This document shows, in pieces, positions 43,561 to 52,309 of a DNA stretch of 64,000 nucleotides. A program made the position numbers and the translations under genes. Source of the stretch: Bradyrhizobium guangzhouense (lineage in GTDB: Bacteria > Pseudomonadota > Alphaproteobacteria > Rhizobiales > Xanthobacteraceae); NCBI RefSeq assembly GCF_004114955.1, contig NZ_CP030053.1, positions 3,100,001 to 3,164,000 on the forward strand, in the 5' to 3' direction. The first letter of the stretch is position 1. The number at the start of each line of letters is the position of its first letter. Under the pieces are notes generated by a model, which saw only the letters and a list, made by a program, of their open reading frames with translations, was not told where the DNA came from and did no database searches.

Positions 43561-44298
43561 TCAGGCGGCGGCTTCCGGCAGCAGCGCGCGGGTCGGCCCG
43601 AACAGCTCCTCAAAAGCCTGTCGGAGCGCGATGTCGACATCTTCCATGGTCACGAGCTGACCGAGATCGACCAGCGAGGTGACGCCATAGCGGGGATCGG
43701 CGACGCCGCAGGGGACGATGCCTGCAAAGTGCTCCAGCTCCGGCTCGACGTTGATGGCGATGCCGTGGAACGAGACCCAGCGCTTCAGCCGCACGCCGAT
43801 CGCCGCGATCTTGTCCTCGTGCTCCGCCCCTTTGTCCGGGCGCTTCACCCAGACGCCGACCCGGTCCTCGCGCCGCTCGCCGCGGACGTTGAAGGCGGCG
43901 AGCGTTCTTAGGATCAATTCCTCCAGGCTCGCCACATAGGCCCTGACATCAGGGCGGCGGCGCTTGAGGTCGAGCATGATGTAGGCCACCCGCTGGCCGG
44001 GGCCGTGATAGGTCAGCTGTCCGCCACGCCCGGTCGCGAAGGTCGGGAAGCGGGGATCGAGCAGGTCGGTCTCCTTGCCTGAGGTCCCGGAGGTGTAGAG
44101 CGGGGGGTGCTCGAGCAGCCAGACCAGCTCCGGCGCTTCGCCCGCCGCGATCGCAGCGACCCGCGCCTCCATGGCGGCCACGGCCTCCGGGTAGGCCACC
44201 GCGGCCTGCGAGATTCGCCATTCGACGGGCGTCGCGCCGGCGGCGGAAAACGGCGTCAAATCGAGCTCTTGGCGGGGGTTTTGAGGCGAATTAACCAT
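43561..44298 (-). CDS. lipB: Lipoyl(octanoyl) transferase
   Basis: 245 residues. It transfers octanoate from acyl carrier protein to lipoyl domains of 2-oxoacid dehydrogenases and the glycine cleavage H protein. The family motif [12 protein letters not shown] is at 91-102; the catalytic pair Lys163 (DKIAAIGVR) and Cys197 (GIVPCGVAD) are both present. The N-terminal 25 residues are extra compared with the shortest homologues. It is divergent from a FliN-like gene with only 55 bp between them. Confidence 0.95.
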   Translation of the reverse strand: MVNSPQNPRQELDLTPFSAAGATPVEWRISQAAVAYPEAVAAMEARVAAIAAGEAPELVWLLEHPPLYTSGTSGKETDLLDPRFPTFATGRGGQLTYHGPGQRVAYIMLDLKRRRPDVRAYVASLEELILRTLAAFNVRGERREDRVGVWVKRPDKGAEHEDKIAAIGVRLKRWVSFHGIAINVEPELEHFAGIVPCGVADPRYGVTSLVDLGQLVTMEDVDIALRQAFEELFGPTRALLPEAAA

Positions 44299-44353
44299 TG
44301 GCTAACCATAACGTGGTGATGATTGCAGGCGCAAATGCCAAGTCCTTTGGTGT

Positions 44354-44623
44354 GTGTCTCCAGTTGCGGCGGTCCTGACAGTGCCCACACTCGATAAAGT
44401 CACCGTGGATCTCATGGTCGTCCTCGGGACGACCACCATGCCGATCCATCAAGTATTACGTCTTTCCCGCGGCGCCATCATCGAGCTGGACGCAACCGAG
44501 GCCGACGAGGTCAAGGTTTTGGCCAACAACCTGCCGGTGGCCTCCGGCGTCGTGCTGGTCGATCGCAACAGGATCGCGGTCGAGGTCAAGCAAATGCTGC
44601 CGCGGACGCCTGGGACGCGGTAG
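44354..44623 (+). CDS. FliN/SpoA-like flagellar motor switch C-ring protein (orphan)
   Basis: 89 residues, essentially one SpoA (FliM/FliN C-terminal) domain: LDKVTVDLMVVLGTTTMPIHQVLRLSRGAIIELD, a VASGVVLVDRNRIAVEV strand pair. In flagellar motors FliN forms the lower C-ring and binds the switch and export machinery. No flagellar gene is next to it; its neighbours are lipB and a tRNA. Translation appears to start at GTG 44354, because the first strand begins before the first internal ATG. It may serve a distant flagellar operon or a non-flagellar role. Confidence 0.82.
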   Translation: MSPVAAVLTVPTLDKVTVDLMVVLGTTTMPIHQVLRLSRGAIIELDATEADEVKVLANNLPVASGVVLVDRNRIAVEVKQMLPRTPGTR

Positions 44624-44625
44624 CG

Positions 44626-44652
44626 CCCCGGGCACGCGGTAGCTGCCCGGGG
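44626..44652 (+). terminator. Hairpin after the FliN-like gene
   Basis: CCCCGGGCA and TGCCCGGGG form a 9-bp stem with a nine-base loop, beginning two bases after the FliN-like stop. No T-run follows. Confidence 0.5.
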
Positions 44653-44801
44653 GCTGATAGGGCCGATCCGGGCGGGGATCAGACTTTCCTGCCAAGCCTG
44701 TGGAATTCAGGGCCTTTGCAGGCTTGTATCCCCCTGATGGATTTGTTAGATCGGCGGCCGCTGATCCGGCCAGCCTCACGACCTCAGGCCGGTATCTCCT
44801 A

Positions 44802-44886
44802 GCGCTCGTGGCGGAACTGGTAGACGCGCTGCCTTGAGGTGGCAGTGGGTAACACCGTGGGGGTTCGAGTCCCTCCGAGCGCACCA
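44802..44886 (+). tRNA. tRNA-Leu, anticodon GAG
   Basis: 85 nt including encoded CCA. The acceptor stem pairs GCGCTCG with CGAGCGC. The anticodon stem CTGCC/GGCAG encloses the loop TTGAGGT, giving anticodon GAG, which reads CUC/CUU leucine codons. GGTTCGAGTCC forms the T arm, and the long variable arm (AGTGGGTAACACCGTGGG) is typical of class II leucine tRNA. Confidence 0.95.
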
Positions 44887-44930
44887 CCTTCAAATCTCAT
44901 TCGTGAAAGTCAGCGGCCCGTGCGGGCCCC

Positions 44931-45188
44931 TCAGCCATATTCCTCGCCGATCCCGTATTCCCGGTAGATCTCGAGCGGGTCGAGGTCGGGGAAGAGGCGG
45001 CATTTGGCCTGGGCCAGATGCAGGCTCACCGCGGCCGGCTCCTTGCCGTTCGACAGCATCTTGCGGATGTCGTCCATATGCGCACTCGGCTGGTGCTTCG
45101 CCTCGAGCTGCTCCAGCGCGACCAGGGCGGTTGCGAGCGCCTCGGTCAGAACCCACTCGTCGTGGCCCGTGATTCCCTTCTTCGGCAT
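44931..45188 (-). CDS. Small conserved-looking hypothetical protein
   Basis: 85 residues, acidic, without signal or membrane span. It reads as a two- or three-helix soluble protein (EWVLTEALATALVALEQLEA, then MDDIRKMLSNG, then EIYREYGIGEEYG). No family is recognised. Codon use and third-position GC are as in neighbouring genes. It is convergent with the tRNA-Leu gene. Confidence 0.7.
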   Translation of the reverse strand: MPKKGITGHDEWVLTEALATALVALEQLEAKHQPSAHMDDIRKMLSNGKEPAAVSLHLAQAKCRLFPDLDPLEIYREYGIGEEYG

Positions 45189-45413
45189 CGGCAGACCTCG
45201 CGCGTCAGCGGCGGCAGCAGTCTACCGTAGCTTCCTGCGAATCTCCATCGAGCAGCATTGGGTGGCGTGACGCGGAACAGGACGGGCGGCGCGTGCTCGC
45301 TTGCATTATGGCGGCGCGTGGCTAAAAGGCGGCGGCGCGCGGGCGATGGTATCTTTGTTGAAACAATATTGGCGTAGACGGGCCTCGCGCGACCTCTCTC
45401 GGCTGGAGCCAGC

Positions 45414-45788
45414 ATGGTCTTTCTAAGCTTCGTCTACCGCTTCCTGACCAACTTTGCGTTCATGGCGCTGGTCTATTTCAGCCTCAACTTCATGGAGAAG
45501 TACCAGCACCGCGCAATCCTTGCGATCCTGGTGCTGGTCTATAGCGGCATGCGCGCAGCCTCGACGCTGCGGGCATTCTATTTCTTCCAGAAGATCGAGA
45601 GGCTGGAGGCCGAGACCAAGCGCCTTCAGGCGCCGATCAATGACGGCTCGGGCGGCACCGGCGCGCGCAAGCAGATCGTGATGGATGTTGCGCGGCTGCG
45701 CCGGGACGGTGAGCTCAAGTCCTACATGGACCTGTTTTTCCTGGCCCTGATCGTGCTGCTCTGCGTCGCCAACATCATGCGGCAGTAA
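45414..45788 (+). CDS. Small membrane protein, unknown
   Basis: 124 residues with two or three predicted membrane segments (FLTNFAFMALVYFSLNFME, AILAILVLVYSGMRAA and a C-terminal LFFLALIVLLCVANIM) separated by a charged, helical cytoplasmic loop (FFQKIERLEAETKRLQAP). No family recognised. It is convergent with the polysaccharide deacetylase gene, 11 bp away. Start is the ATG at 45414. Confidence 0.75.
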   Translation: MVFLSFVYRFLTNFAFMALVYFSLNFMEKYQHRAILAILVLVYSGMRAASTLRAFYFFQKIERLEAETKRLQAPINDGSGGTGARKQIVMDVARLRRDGELKSYMDLFFLALIVLLCVANIMRQ

Positions 45789-45799
45789 CAGCGCTTAAC

Positions 45800-47071
45800 T
45801 CACGCGCGCTTTTTCACCCTGGTGGCGAGGTGGGTCGGGCGGGGCGCCGTGCTCTTGACCTGAGCGGCGTGCTTCGACGCGGGGTGCGTAGCCCGCGCCG
45901 TTCGCTGGGCCGTCATCTTGCCGGCCTTGATCGACCCGGCCTTGCCCTTGCCGGCACGCGGCGCCTCGGCTTCCATCGCAAGCCGCGTGGCGGCGCGCCG
46001 CGACAGGGTGGTCGACAGCAGCACATCGACCGAGCCCTCGGGGATCGCAAAGAGATCACGGCTGGGCGCGGGCAGGGTGGAGGCGATATCGGCCTGTGCC
46101 ATGGTCCTGCGCGGCAGAAGCTGTGGCTGGTGCGAGGTCTCGGCGTTGAGATCGGCAAGTCCGGGCGCGGGCAGCGTTGCCGTCTGTGCGAACACGAAAT
46201 TCGGCACTTGAGGCCAGCGCGCGATCGGCGTCGTCTCCGTCGGTGGATGCAGCAGCCATTCCACCGGCGTGGTCGGTGTCGCCGGCTGGTCGGCGGTCGC
46301 AGGCACCACATGCACGACGTGATAGCCGCGCGCCTTGAGGTCGCGAATAATCTTTGGCAGCGCCGCGACGGTGCGCGCCTGGATGTCATGCAGCAGCAGG
46401 ATGCCCTTGCCCTTGGCCTCCAGCCGCTGGATCGCGAGCTGGTAGACCCGATCGGGCGAGACGTGCCGCCAGTCGTCGGCCGGGAAGTCGGCGCTCCACA
46501 CCTGGATGCCGCGCGAGATCAGATAATCCTCAACGGCGTCGGCGCGCATCAGGCCGGGAATGCGGAAGAACGGCGCCAGCTTGGACGGGTCGGTCATTGC
46601 TGCCGATGTCCACTGGATGCCACCGTTGACCTCTGCCTCAACCTTCTCGATCGGCATCCTGTTCATCGTCAAGGGATGGGTCATGCTGTGCGTGCCGACG
46701 GTGTGGCCTGCCGCGATCAGCTTGCGCACGCCTTCCGGGTTCGCCTTGGCCTGTTCGCCGATCTCGAAGAACGTCGCCTTGATGCACTCGTCCGCGAGGA
46801 TCTGAAGCACCTGGTTGGAATATTTCGGCAGCGGACCGTCGTCGAAGGTCAAGACCACCTCGTGGTCCTTCAGCGGCAGTGTTTCGCGGTACTGCATCGT
46901 GCCGATGCGGGGATGCTCGCGCGGGTCGACGACGAGCGTGCGCGAGGTGCCGAGCGCATCGGGATGTCCCGGGCAGTCGGCTGCGAAGGCAGCCGGCGAC
47001 GCGGTGGTCAGTAAGCCCAGCAGCAGGACGGTCCACGATCGCGTCCGAAAAACAACGCCACTTCCGATCAT
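45800..47071 (-). CDS. Polysaccharide deacetylase with long C-terminal extension
   Basis: 423 residues. Signal peptide (SWTVLLLGLLTTASPAAFA), then a NodB-homology domain (about 60-260) with VVLTFDDGP (catalytic and metal Asp), HTVGTHSMTHP (metal His pair), FFRIPG and GILLLHDIQ (catalytic His motif). The remaining roughly 150 residues are Pro/Ala-rich and end in a Lys/Arg-rich, low-complexity tail (AGKGKAGSIKAGK... VKKRA), suggesting a cell-wall or nucleic-acid-like polyanion contact. Likely modifies peptidoglycan or surface glycans. A shorter paralogue follows at 47255 on the same strand. Confidence 0.88.
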   Translation of the reverse strand: MIGSGVVFRTRSWTVLLLGLLTTASPAAFAADCPGHPDALGTSRTLVVDPREHPRIGTMQYRETLPLKDHEVVLTFDDGPLPKYSNQVLQILADECIKATFFEIGEQAKANPEGVRKLIAAGHTVGTHSMTHPLTMNRMPIEKVEAEVNGGIQWTSAAMTDPSKLAPFFRIPGLMRADAVEDYLISRGIQVWSADFPADDWRHVSPDRVYQLAIQRLEAKGKGILLLHDIQARTVAALPKIIRDLKARGYHVVHVVPATADQPATPTTPVEWLLHPPTETTPIARWPQVPNFVFAQTATLPAPGLADLNAETSHQPQLLPRRTMAQADIASTLPAPSRDLFAIPEGSVDVLLSTTLSRRAATRLAMEAEAPRAGKGKAGSIKAGKMTAQRTARATHPASKHAAQVKSTAPRPTHLATRVKKRA

Positions 47072-47254
47072 GAAACCCCGTCTGCCCTCATCTACGTCGG
47101 CTGCGATATCGGTAGGTCGGAGATGCCCGGAAACGGTTCAGTTGCAAAGAACTTTCCCGCCCGGGGCGCTCCTCAATCATTGCATGGCGTAGCATGAACA
47201 GAACGTTAATAGGGCTCAAATCACCCCAATTTGGTCAGCCGTGACATTCCGGCA

Positions 47255-48061
47255 TCAATGTGCATCGGCGTTCTTCTGTGACGTGCCCGCCGGCACGATG
47301 TGGACCACGCGATAGCCGTTCTCTCGCAACCACCGCAGAAAGTCCGGCATCATGGCGGCCGTGCGCGCCTGGGCATCGTGGAACAGGATGATACCCTTGC
47401 GGTTGGCGGTCACGCGGTCGGTGATCAGCTTGAGTTCCTGCTCAGGCGTCATGTCGTTCCAGTCGCTGGCCCAGAAATCGGCGCCGAACACGACGATGCC
47501 GCGCTGCTCGAGCATGTCGAGCTGTGCCGGTGTGGACTCGAAATAGGGGAAGCGGAAGAACGGCGTCGACGGCGTCGTGGTGGCGACCCCGTGCAACGCC
47601 TTCTCGTCGGAGGCGATGCCGTGGTCGATCTCGTACTTCGCCGTATCGGCCGGAATCCGCGCCATGTACGGATGCGACCAGGTATGGTGCCCGATGGTAT
47701 GTCCCTCGCGCGCGATGCGCTTGACGAGGTCAGGGAATTCGGTGGCGCTCCGGCCGACCAGGAAGAACGTGGCGCGCACGCATTCCTGCGCCAGCGCCGC
47801 CAGCACCTTGTTCGTCGACGGCGGACGCGGACCGTCGTCAAAGGTCAGCACCACTTCGTGATCTTCAAGCGGCAGGGTCTGAGGAAAGCTCTTCAAGCCG
47901 ACGCGTGGTGTGGTCTTGGCATCGACGCTCAGGATCCGCGAGGTGCCGAGCGTATCGCTCCGGGGGCAATCCGCGGCCCGGGCCGAGCCGATCACGGTGA
48001 GGCTAACGAGAGCCAGGCCTGTCGTGATCAAAGTCCATTTCGCCCGATGTATCTTTGCCAT
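47255..48061 (-). CDS. Polysaccharide deacetylase
   Basis: 268 residues with a signal peptide (LITTGLALVSLTVIGSARA) and a complete NodB-homology domain: VVLTFDDGPRPP, HTIGHHTWSHPYMA, FFRFPYFE and GIILFHDAQARTAAMM. It lacks the long C-terminal extension of its upstream neighbour but shares the same flanking style (CP.SDTLGTSRILSVD near the N-terminus), so the two arose by duplication. A peptidoglycan or glycan de-N-acetylase role is the family inference. Confidence 0.9.
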   Translation of the reverse strand: MAKIHRAKWTLITTGLALVSLTVIGSARAADCPRSDTLGTSRILSVDAKTTPRVGLKSFPQTLPLEDHEVVLTFDDGPRPPSTNKVLAALAQECVRATFFLVGRSATEFPDLVKRIAREGHTIGHHTWSHPYMARIPADTAKYEIDHGIASDEKALHGVATTTPSTPFFRFPYFESTPAQLDMLEQRGIVVFGADFWASDWNDMTPEQELKLITDRVTANRKGIILFHDAQARTAAMMPDFLRWLRENGYRVVHIVPAGTSQKNADAH

Positions 48062-48138
48062 TGCGCACGCGATTGTCTTGTGGGTATTGCGTAACCGTCA
48101 GCCCCAACCAATAACCTGTGAAACGGCGAGGCGTTCCC

Positions 48139-49560
48139 ATGGATGAACAGATCGATGGCGCTGCTTCCGCCGAGACATTGGTACTCGACCACGTCCCGAT
48201 GCGCAACGAAGACGGCGAAATCAGGCATGAATTCGTCGCGGAAATTGCCCACGCGATCGAGGCCTCCGACAGCGCTGCGCTGCGCGCCTGCGTCGCCGAT
48301 CTGCACGAGGCCGACCTCGGTGATCTCATCGCCGCGCTTGCGCCCGACGACCGCGTCCGCCTCGTCGAGCTGACCGGCGCCGATTTCGACTTTTCCGCGC
48401 TGAACGAGGTCGACGAGGCCGTTCGTGATGAGATCCTCGACGAGCTGCCGCCCGAGACGGTAGCCGAGGGCGTCCGCGAGCTGGAATCCGACGATGCGGT
48501 CGAGCTGCTCGAAACCCTCGACGAGGAGGAGCAGGAGGAGATCCTCGAGAAGCTGCCGCTGCAGGAGCGCGTCGCGCTCGAGCGCAGCCTGCTGTATCCG
48601 GAGAACTCCGCCGGCCGCCGCATGCAGACCGAATTCATCGCTGTGCCGCAGGACTTCACGGTCGGGCAGGCGATCGACTACATGCGCGACACGCCCGATC
48701 TGCCTGCCCGGTTTTACGAGATCTACGTCGTCGACAAGGACCGGCACTGGCAGGGCGCGGTCCCGCTCGACGTGCTCCTGCGCGCACGCCGCCCGGTGCC
48801 GCTGACCGAACTGACCGACGAGGATCGCCGCCGTGTCTCCGTCCTGGAGGACCAGGAGGAGGTGGCGCGCATGTTCGGCAAGTACAACCTTGTCGCTGCG
48901 CCTGTGCTCGACACCCAGGATCGCCTGGTCGGCGTCATCACCGTCGACGACGTCGTCGACGTCATCGAGGAGGAGGCGGACGAGGACCTCAAGGCGCTCG
49001 GCGGCGTCACCAGCGACGAAGAGCTGTCGGACACCTTTCTCACCATTGCGCGCGGCCGCTTCAACTGGCTGCTGATCAACCTCGCCACCGCCTTCCTGGC
49101 GTCGTCCGTGCTTGGCCTGTTCGAGGGCCAGCTCGAGAAGATGGTGGCACTCGCTGTGCTGGCGCCGATTGTCGCGAGCCAGGGCGGCAATGCCGCGACC
49201 CAGACCATGACGGTCGCAGTGCGCGCGCTCGCCACCCGCGAGCTCGGCTCCTCCAATGCCTGGCGCGTCGTGATCCGCGAGACGCTGGTCGGTCTCGTCA
49301 ACGGCATTGGCTTTGCCGTGATCACGGGCATCGCCGCTGTGGCCTGGTTCAAGATACCGGGTCTCGGAATCGTCATCGGGCTTGCGATCATTGTGAACCT
49401 CGTCGCCGGTGCGCTCGGCGGCATCCTGATCCCGATGGCGCTCGAACGCGTCAGGGCCGATCCGGCTGTGGCCTCGGGCACGTTCGTGACGACGGTGACC
49501 GACGTCGTCGGCTTCTTCTCCTTCCTCGGCATCGCGACGCTGTGGTTCGGGTTGAAGTAG
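48139..49560 (+). CDS. mgtE: Magnesium transporter MgtE
   Basis: 473 residues. The N-terminal MgtE N superhelix (about 25-140; repeated ADLHEADLGDLIAALAPDD, DELPPETVAEGVRELESDDAVELLE) is followed by two CBS domains (about 145-270) and a C-terminal domain of five transmembrane helices with IVASQGGNAATQTM at the pore. It takes up Mg2+ and the N and CBS parts gate it by sensing cytosolic Mg2+. ATG at 48139 has GAGG eight bases upstream; an in-frame GTG at 48118 is less likely. No M-box-like structure is evident in the 77-bp upstream gap. Confidence 0.95.
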   Translation: MDEQIDGAASAETLVLDHVPMRNEDGEIRHEFVAEIAHAIEASDSAALRACVADLHEADLGDLIAALAPDDRVRLVELTGADFDFSALNEVDEAVRDEILDELPPETVAEGVRELESDDAVELLETLDEEEQEEILEKLPLQERVALERSLLYPENSAGRRMQTEFIAVPQDFTVGQAIDYMRDTPDLPARFYEIYVVDKDRHWQGAVPLDVLLRARRPVPLTELTDEDRRRVSVLEDQEEVARMFGKYNLVAAPVLDTQDRLVGVITVDDVVDVIEEEADEDLKALGGVTSDEELSDTFLTIARGRFNWLLINLATAFLASSVLGLFEGQLEKMVALAVLAPIVASQGGNAATQTMTVAVRALATRELGSSNAWRVVIRETLVGLVNGIGFAVITGIAAVAWFKIPGLGIVIGLAIIVNLVAGALGGILIPMALERVRADPAVASGTFVTTVTDVVGFFSFLGIATLWFGLK

Positions 49561-49576
49561 GCGCGTGCCTCCATTC

Positions 49577-49618
49577 CGTCATTCCGGGGCGCGCCACTTG
49601 GCGCGAACCCGGAATGAC
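49577..49618. repeat. Palindromic repeat after mgtE
   Basis: GTCATTCCGGG and CCCGGAATGAC are exact inverse complements, with a further GCGC...GCGC pairing inside. It may terminate mgtE. Only one copy is present in the window. Confidence 0.6.
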
Positions 49619-49683
49619 AGCCAACTCCTTCCTTTAATCCGACCTTAAGCGACCTCCCGCATGATTCCCTCGCGCTTGGGGGA

Positions 49684-49995
49684 ATGAGCATGCGGTTGCG
49701 GCTGAAGGCGGACGGACGGGTCGTTGAGGTGCGGGACGGACAGGAATTTCCCGTCCAGCCGCTCCAGCCCGCCGCCGAGACTCCGCCGGCAGAAGCCGGC
49801 TCACTCGGGGTGCGCGATCTGCGCCGGCGCGCCTGTCTGACCCAGATCGAGTTCGCCGCCAAGCTTGGCGTGCCCGTCGAGACCATCCGCAATTGGGAGC
49901 AGGGCAAGCGCGCGCCGCGCGGACCCGCCCGTGCGCTGCTGGCCGTGATCGCGCATGCGCCTGACACGGTCTTCCAGGCGCTCGCCAAAGCCTGA
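49684..49995 (+). CDS. Helix-turn-helix (XRE-like) DNA-binding protein
   Basis: 103 residues. The N-terminal half (1-45) is a small antitoxin-like beta region (RLRLKADGRVVEVRDGQEFPVQ); the C-terminal part carries an XRE helix-turn-helix (LRRRACLTQIEFAAKLGVPVETIRNWEQGKRAPRGPARALL). The pattern resembles HigA/MqsA-type antitoxins and prophage repressors, but no toxin gene is adjacent. Two ATGs, at 49684 and 49690, are possible starts. Confidence 0.8.
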   Translation: MSMRLRLKADGRVVEVRDGQEFPVQPLQPAAETPPAEAGSLGVRDLRRRACLTQIEFAAKLGVPVETIRNWEQGKRAPRGPARALLAVIAHAPDTVFQALAKA

Positions 49996-50129
49996 CGTCA
50001 AGGCCTGACCCGCGAACCTCCCGACGGCATTGCGGCTGAAGATCCGCATAGAGCCAAGCTCGTCCGTTGCACTCTGACGGACCAGGTCCATAATGATGAG
50101 AGGGGCTGCCGCAACACAGAGGATTCCTC

Positions 50130-50948
50130 ATGCTGTTCGTCGAGGCCAATGGCGCGAAAATCCCGGCGATCGGGCTCGGGACCTGGGAGCTGAGCGGCCG
50201 GACCTGCGCCCGCGTAGTCGAGCAGGCGCTGCGGCTCGGCTACCGCCATATCGATACCGCCCAGGTCTATGACAATGAGCGCGAGGTTGGCGACGGATTG
50301 CGCTCCTCCGGCGTGCGCCGCGACGACGTTTTCGTCACCACCAAGGTCTGGACCAACCATTTCGCGCCCCACGATCTCGAACGGTCGATCAAGGAGAGCC
50401 TGGTGCGCTTGAGGCTTCCCGCCGTCGACCTCGTGCTGTTGCACTGGCCCAATCCGCACGTGCCGCTGGAGGAGACGCTGGGCGCGCTGGCGCATGCCAA
50501 GCGCATGGGCCTCACGCGCCACATCGGCGTCTCCAATTTCACGGTGGCGCTGATCGAGCAGGCGGCCTCTCTGTCGAGCGAGCCGCTGGTCTGCAACCAG
50601 GTCGAATATCATCCCTATCTCGACCAGGCGAAGGTGAGGGCGGCCTGCGACCAGCACGGGATGGCGCTCGTCGCCTACAGCCCGATCGCCAGGGGCCGCA
50701 TCAAGTCCGACCAGACGCTCGTGGAGATCGGCCATGCCCATCGCAAGACGCCGGCGCAGGTCTGCCTGCGCTGGCTGGTGCAACAGAACGTGTCTGCCAT
50801 TCCCAGGACCTCGCGTGTCGAGCGTCTGTCGGAAAACATTGAGATCTTCGATTTCGAGCTTTCGGAGGACGAGATGGCGGCAATCGCCGCACTGGCCAGT
50901 CCCAAGGGGCGGCTGACCGATTTCGGCTTCGCGCCGAAATGGGATTGA
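50130..50948 (+). CDS. Aldo/keto reductase
   Basis: 272 residues, a full TIM-barrel AKR. The catalytic tetrad is Asp42, Tyr47 (HIDTAQVYDNE), Lys72 (VFVTTKVW) and His105 (LVLLHWPNP). The NADPH-binding end reads IPRTSRVERLSENIEIFDF. It resembles 2,5-diketo-D-gluconate reductases, but these enzymes accept many aldehydes and ketones. It stands alone; a composite repeat follows its stop. Confidence 0.93.
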   Translation: MLFVEANGAKIPAIGLGTWELSGRTCARVVEQALRLGYRHIDTAQVYDNEREVGDGLRSSGVRRDDVFVTTKVWTNHFAPHDLERSIKESLVRLRLPAVDLVLLHWPNPHVPLEETLGALAHAKRMGLTRHIGVSNFTVALIEQAASLSSEPLVCNQVEYHPYLDQAKVRAACDQHGMALVAYSPIARGRIKSDQTLVEIGHAHRKTPAQVCLRWLVQQNVSAIPRTSRVERLSENIEIFDFELSEDEMAAIAALASPKGRLTDFGFAPKWD

Positions 50949-50969
50949 GGGGGAGCTTGGGTTTGCCAA

Positions 50970-51089
50970 GCATGATCCGGACCCGAAGGGCCGCGTGAGC
51001 GCAAAGTGCGAAACGGTTTTCCGATAAGATCATGCCCATGCGGGGGCTAAAGCGCGATGACGGTTGATCCCAACCGCATCGCGCTTTAG
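50970..51089. repeat. Composite two-hairpin dispersed repeat, copy B (inverted)
   Basis: GCATGATC (50970-50977) and GATCATGC (51028-51035) bracket the first unit, which includes CGGTTTTCCGA as in copy A but also an extra GC-rich stretch. The second unit is CTAAAGCGCGATG (51047-51059) pairing with CATCGCGCTTTAG (51077-51089), extended by CGGTTG/CAACCG across one bulge. Order and orientation are opposite to copy A at 17701. Confidence 0.75.
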
Positions 51090-51117
51090 GAGCAGGACAG
51101 CAACCCAAGATCGGGCG

Positions 51118-52041
51118 ATGGAACTGCGGAAGATCATCCGGACGGACATTGCGGCGTCTGCGATCGCGCATCTGACGCTGGTCGCGCTGATCATCGTGAT
51201 CAGCGAGGTCCATCCATTTCATTCCGCGCCGCCCGAGACCGTTGCGGTCGATATCGTCACGCCGGAACAGGTGAAGCAGGAGGAGGCCAAGGCGGAAGAA
51301 AAGGCCAAGGAGGAGGCGAAGGAGAAGCCGCCCGAGCCGCTCCCCGACTTCAAGCTGCCGAAGCTCGACTTCACCGACAAGGACAAACAGGACGCGGCGC
51401 CTAAGCCTGCGCCGGCCAAGGAGAAGGCAGCGGAGAAGCCAGCAGAGAAGGCGGCGCCGCAACAGAAGCAGGCCGCGCCTGACGCGCAGCGCAACCAGCC
51501 ACAGCCCTCGCCATCGCCGATGCCGCCGCCTCAGCCCGAGGGGACACACCAGTCACCGTCTGCGATGCCGCCGCCGCAGGCCGCGCCCCCGGCCTACACG
51601 CCACCGGAGCCCGACGTCACCGTCAAATACCATGTGATGCTGGGCCTGCCGCCCACATTGCCGCCTGCATTGCCGCCCGCGCCGAAAGACGGCCCCAAGG
51701 ATGACGGCGGCGATGCCAAGGACTCGATCGCCGCCAAGCTGCCGCCCGAGGTCATTGCCGAGCTTCGGCGTCACCTGAGGAGCTGTTCGAAGCTGCCCGC
51801 AGGGGTCGCGCCGACCGATGCCCTGCGCATCAGGTTGCGCGCCGTCATGGCCACCGACGGCACGCTGGCGCGCGAGCCGATCCTGATCGAGGCGCCGCCG
51901 TCGACAAAGGGCGTTGCCATCGTAAAATCGGCTATGAGCGCCCTCCAGGCCTGTCAGCCCTACAAGATGTTGCCGGCCGACAGGTACGAGGAATGGAAGG
52001 TGATGGACCTTTCGTTCACGCCGGGGGATTTCGGATCGTAG
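51118..52041 (+). CDS. TonB/TolA-like periplasm-spanning protein
   Basis: 307 residues. One N-terminal transmembrane helix (SAIAHLTLVALIIVISEV, about 13-30), a Lys/Glu/Pro-rich rod (about 50-170, with KEEAKEKPPEPLP and many AEKPAEK and PPP stretches) and a C-terminal globular domain (about 200-300, LPPEVIAELRRHLRSCSKLP ... YKMLPADRYEEWKVMDLSF), the layout of TonB and TolA. It probably reaches across the periplasm. No ExbB/ExbD or TolQ/R gene is next to it. The ATG at 51118 lies just after the composite repeat. Confidence 0.8.
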   Translation: MELRKIIRTDIAASAIAHLTLVALIIVISEVHPFHSAPPETVAVDIVTPEQVKQEEAKAEEKAKEEAKEKPPEPLPDFKLPKLDFTDKDKQDAAPKPAPAKEKAAEKPAEKAAPQQKQAAPDAQRNQPQPSPSPMPPPQPEGTHQSPSAMPPPQAAPPAYTPPEPDVTVKYHVMLGLPPTLPPALPPAPKDGPKDDGGDAKDSIAAKLPPEVIAELRRHLRSCSKLPAGVAPTDALRIRLRAVMATDGTLAREPILIEAPPSTKGVAIVKSAMSALQACQPYKMLPADRYEEWKVMDLSFTPGDFGS

Positions 52042-52309
52042 TCGTCGGGCGCGACGCCGCGGGCAAAACACCGTCGAACCCGTCAATACGCTCGCGCAAA
52101 ACATTCCACTTTACCGAAATTCGGAAATGGCGTATGTGTTGCCCATCCCGGCTTGTTCTTGAGGGGCGATCGTACGTCGTCATGAAAGGTGGCGGGCAGG
52201 GCGGGTCGTCCGAGCAATCCGTGTGGCGTTGGTTCCGGCTCTGCGCAGCAGCATGGCCAGGACGATGCTGCGCCTCGGCAAGGCTGCAGCGCGTCCGGGA
52301 CACGAGACG

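Noticed and set aside
49684..49995. Antitoxin of a toxin-antitoxin pair
   Set aside because: The HTH protein has antitoxin-like layout, but no small toxin gene lies on either side.
52042..52309. Possible small gene with ATG at 52181
   Set aside because: It continues antisense into the DUF599 gene and its composition is that of a shadow frame.
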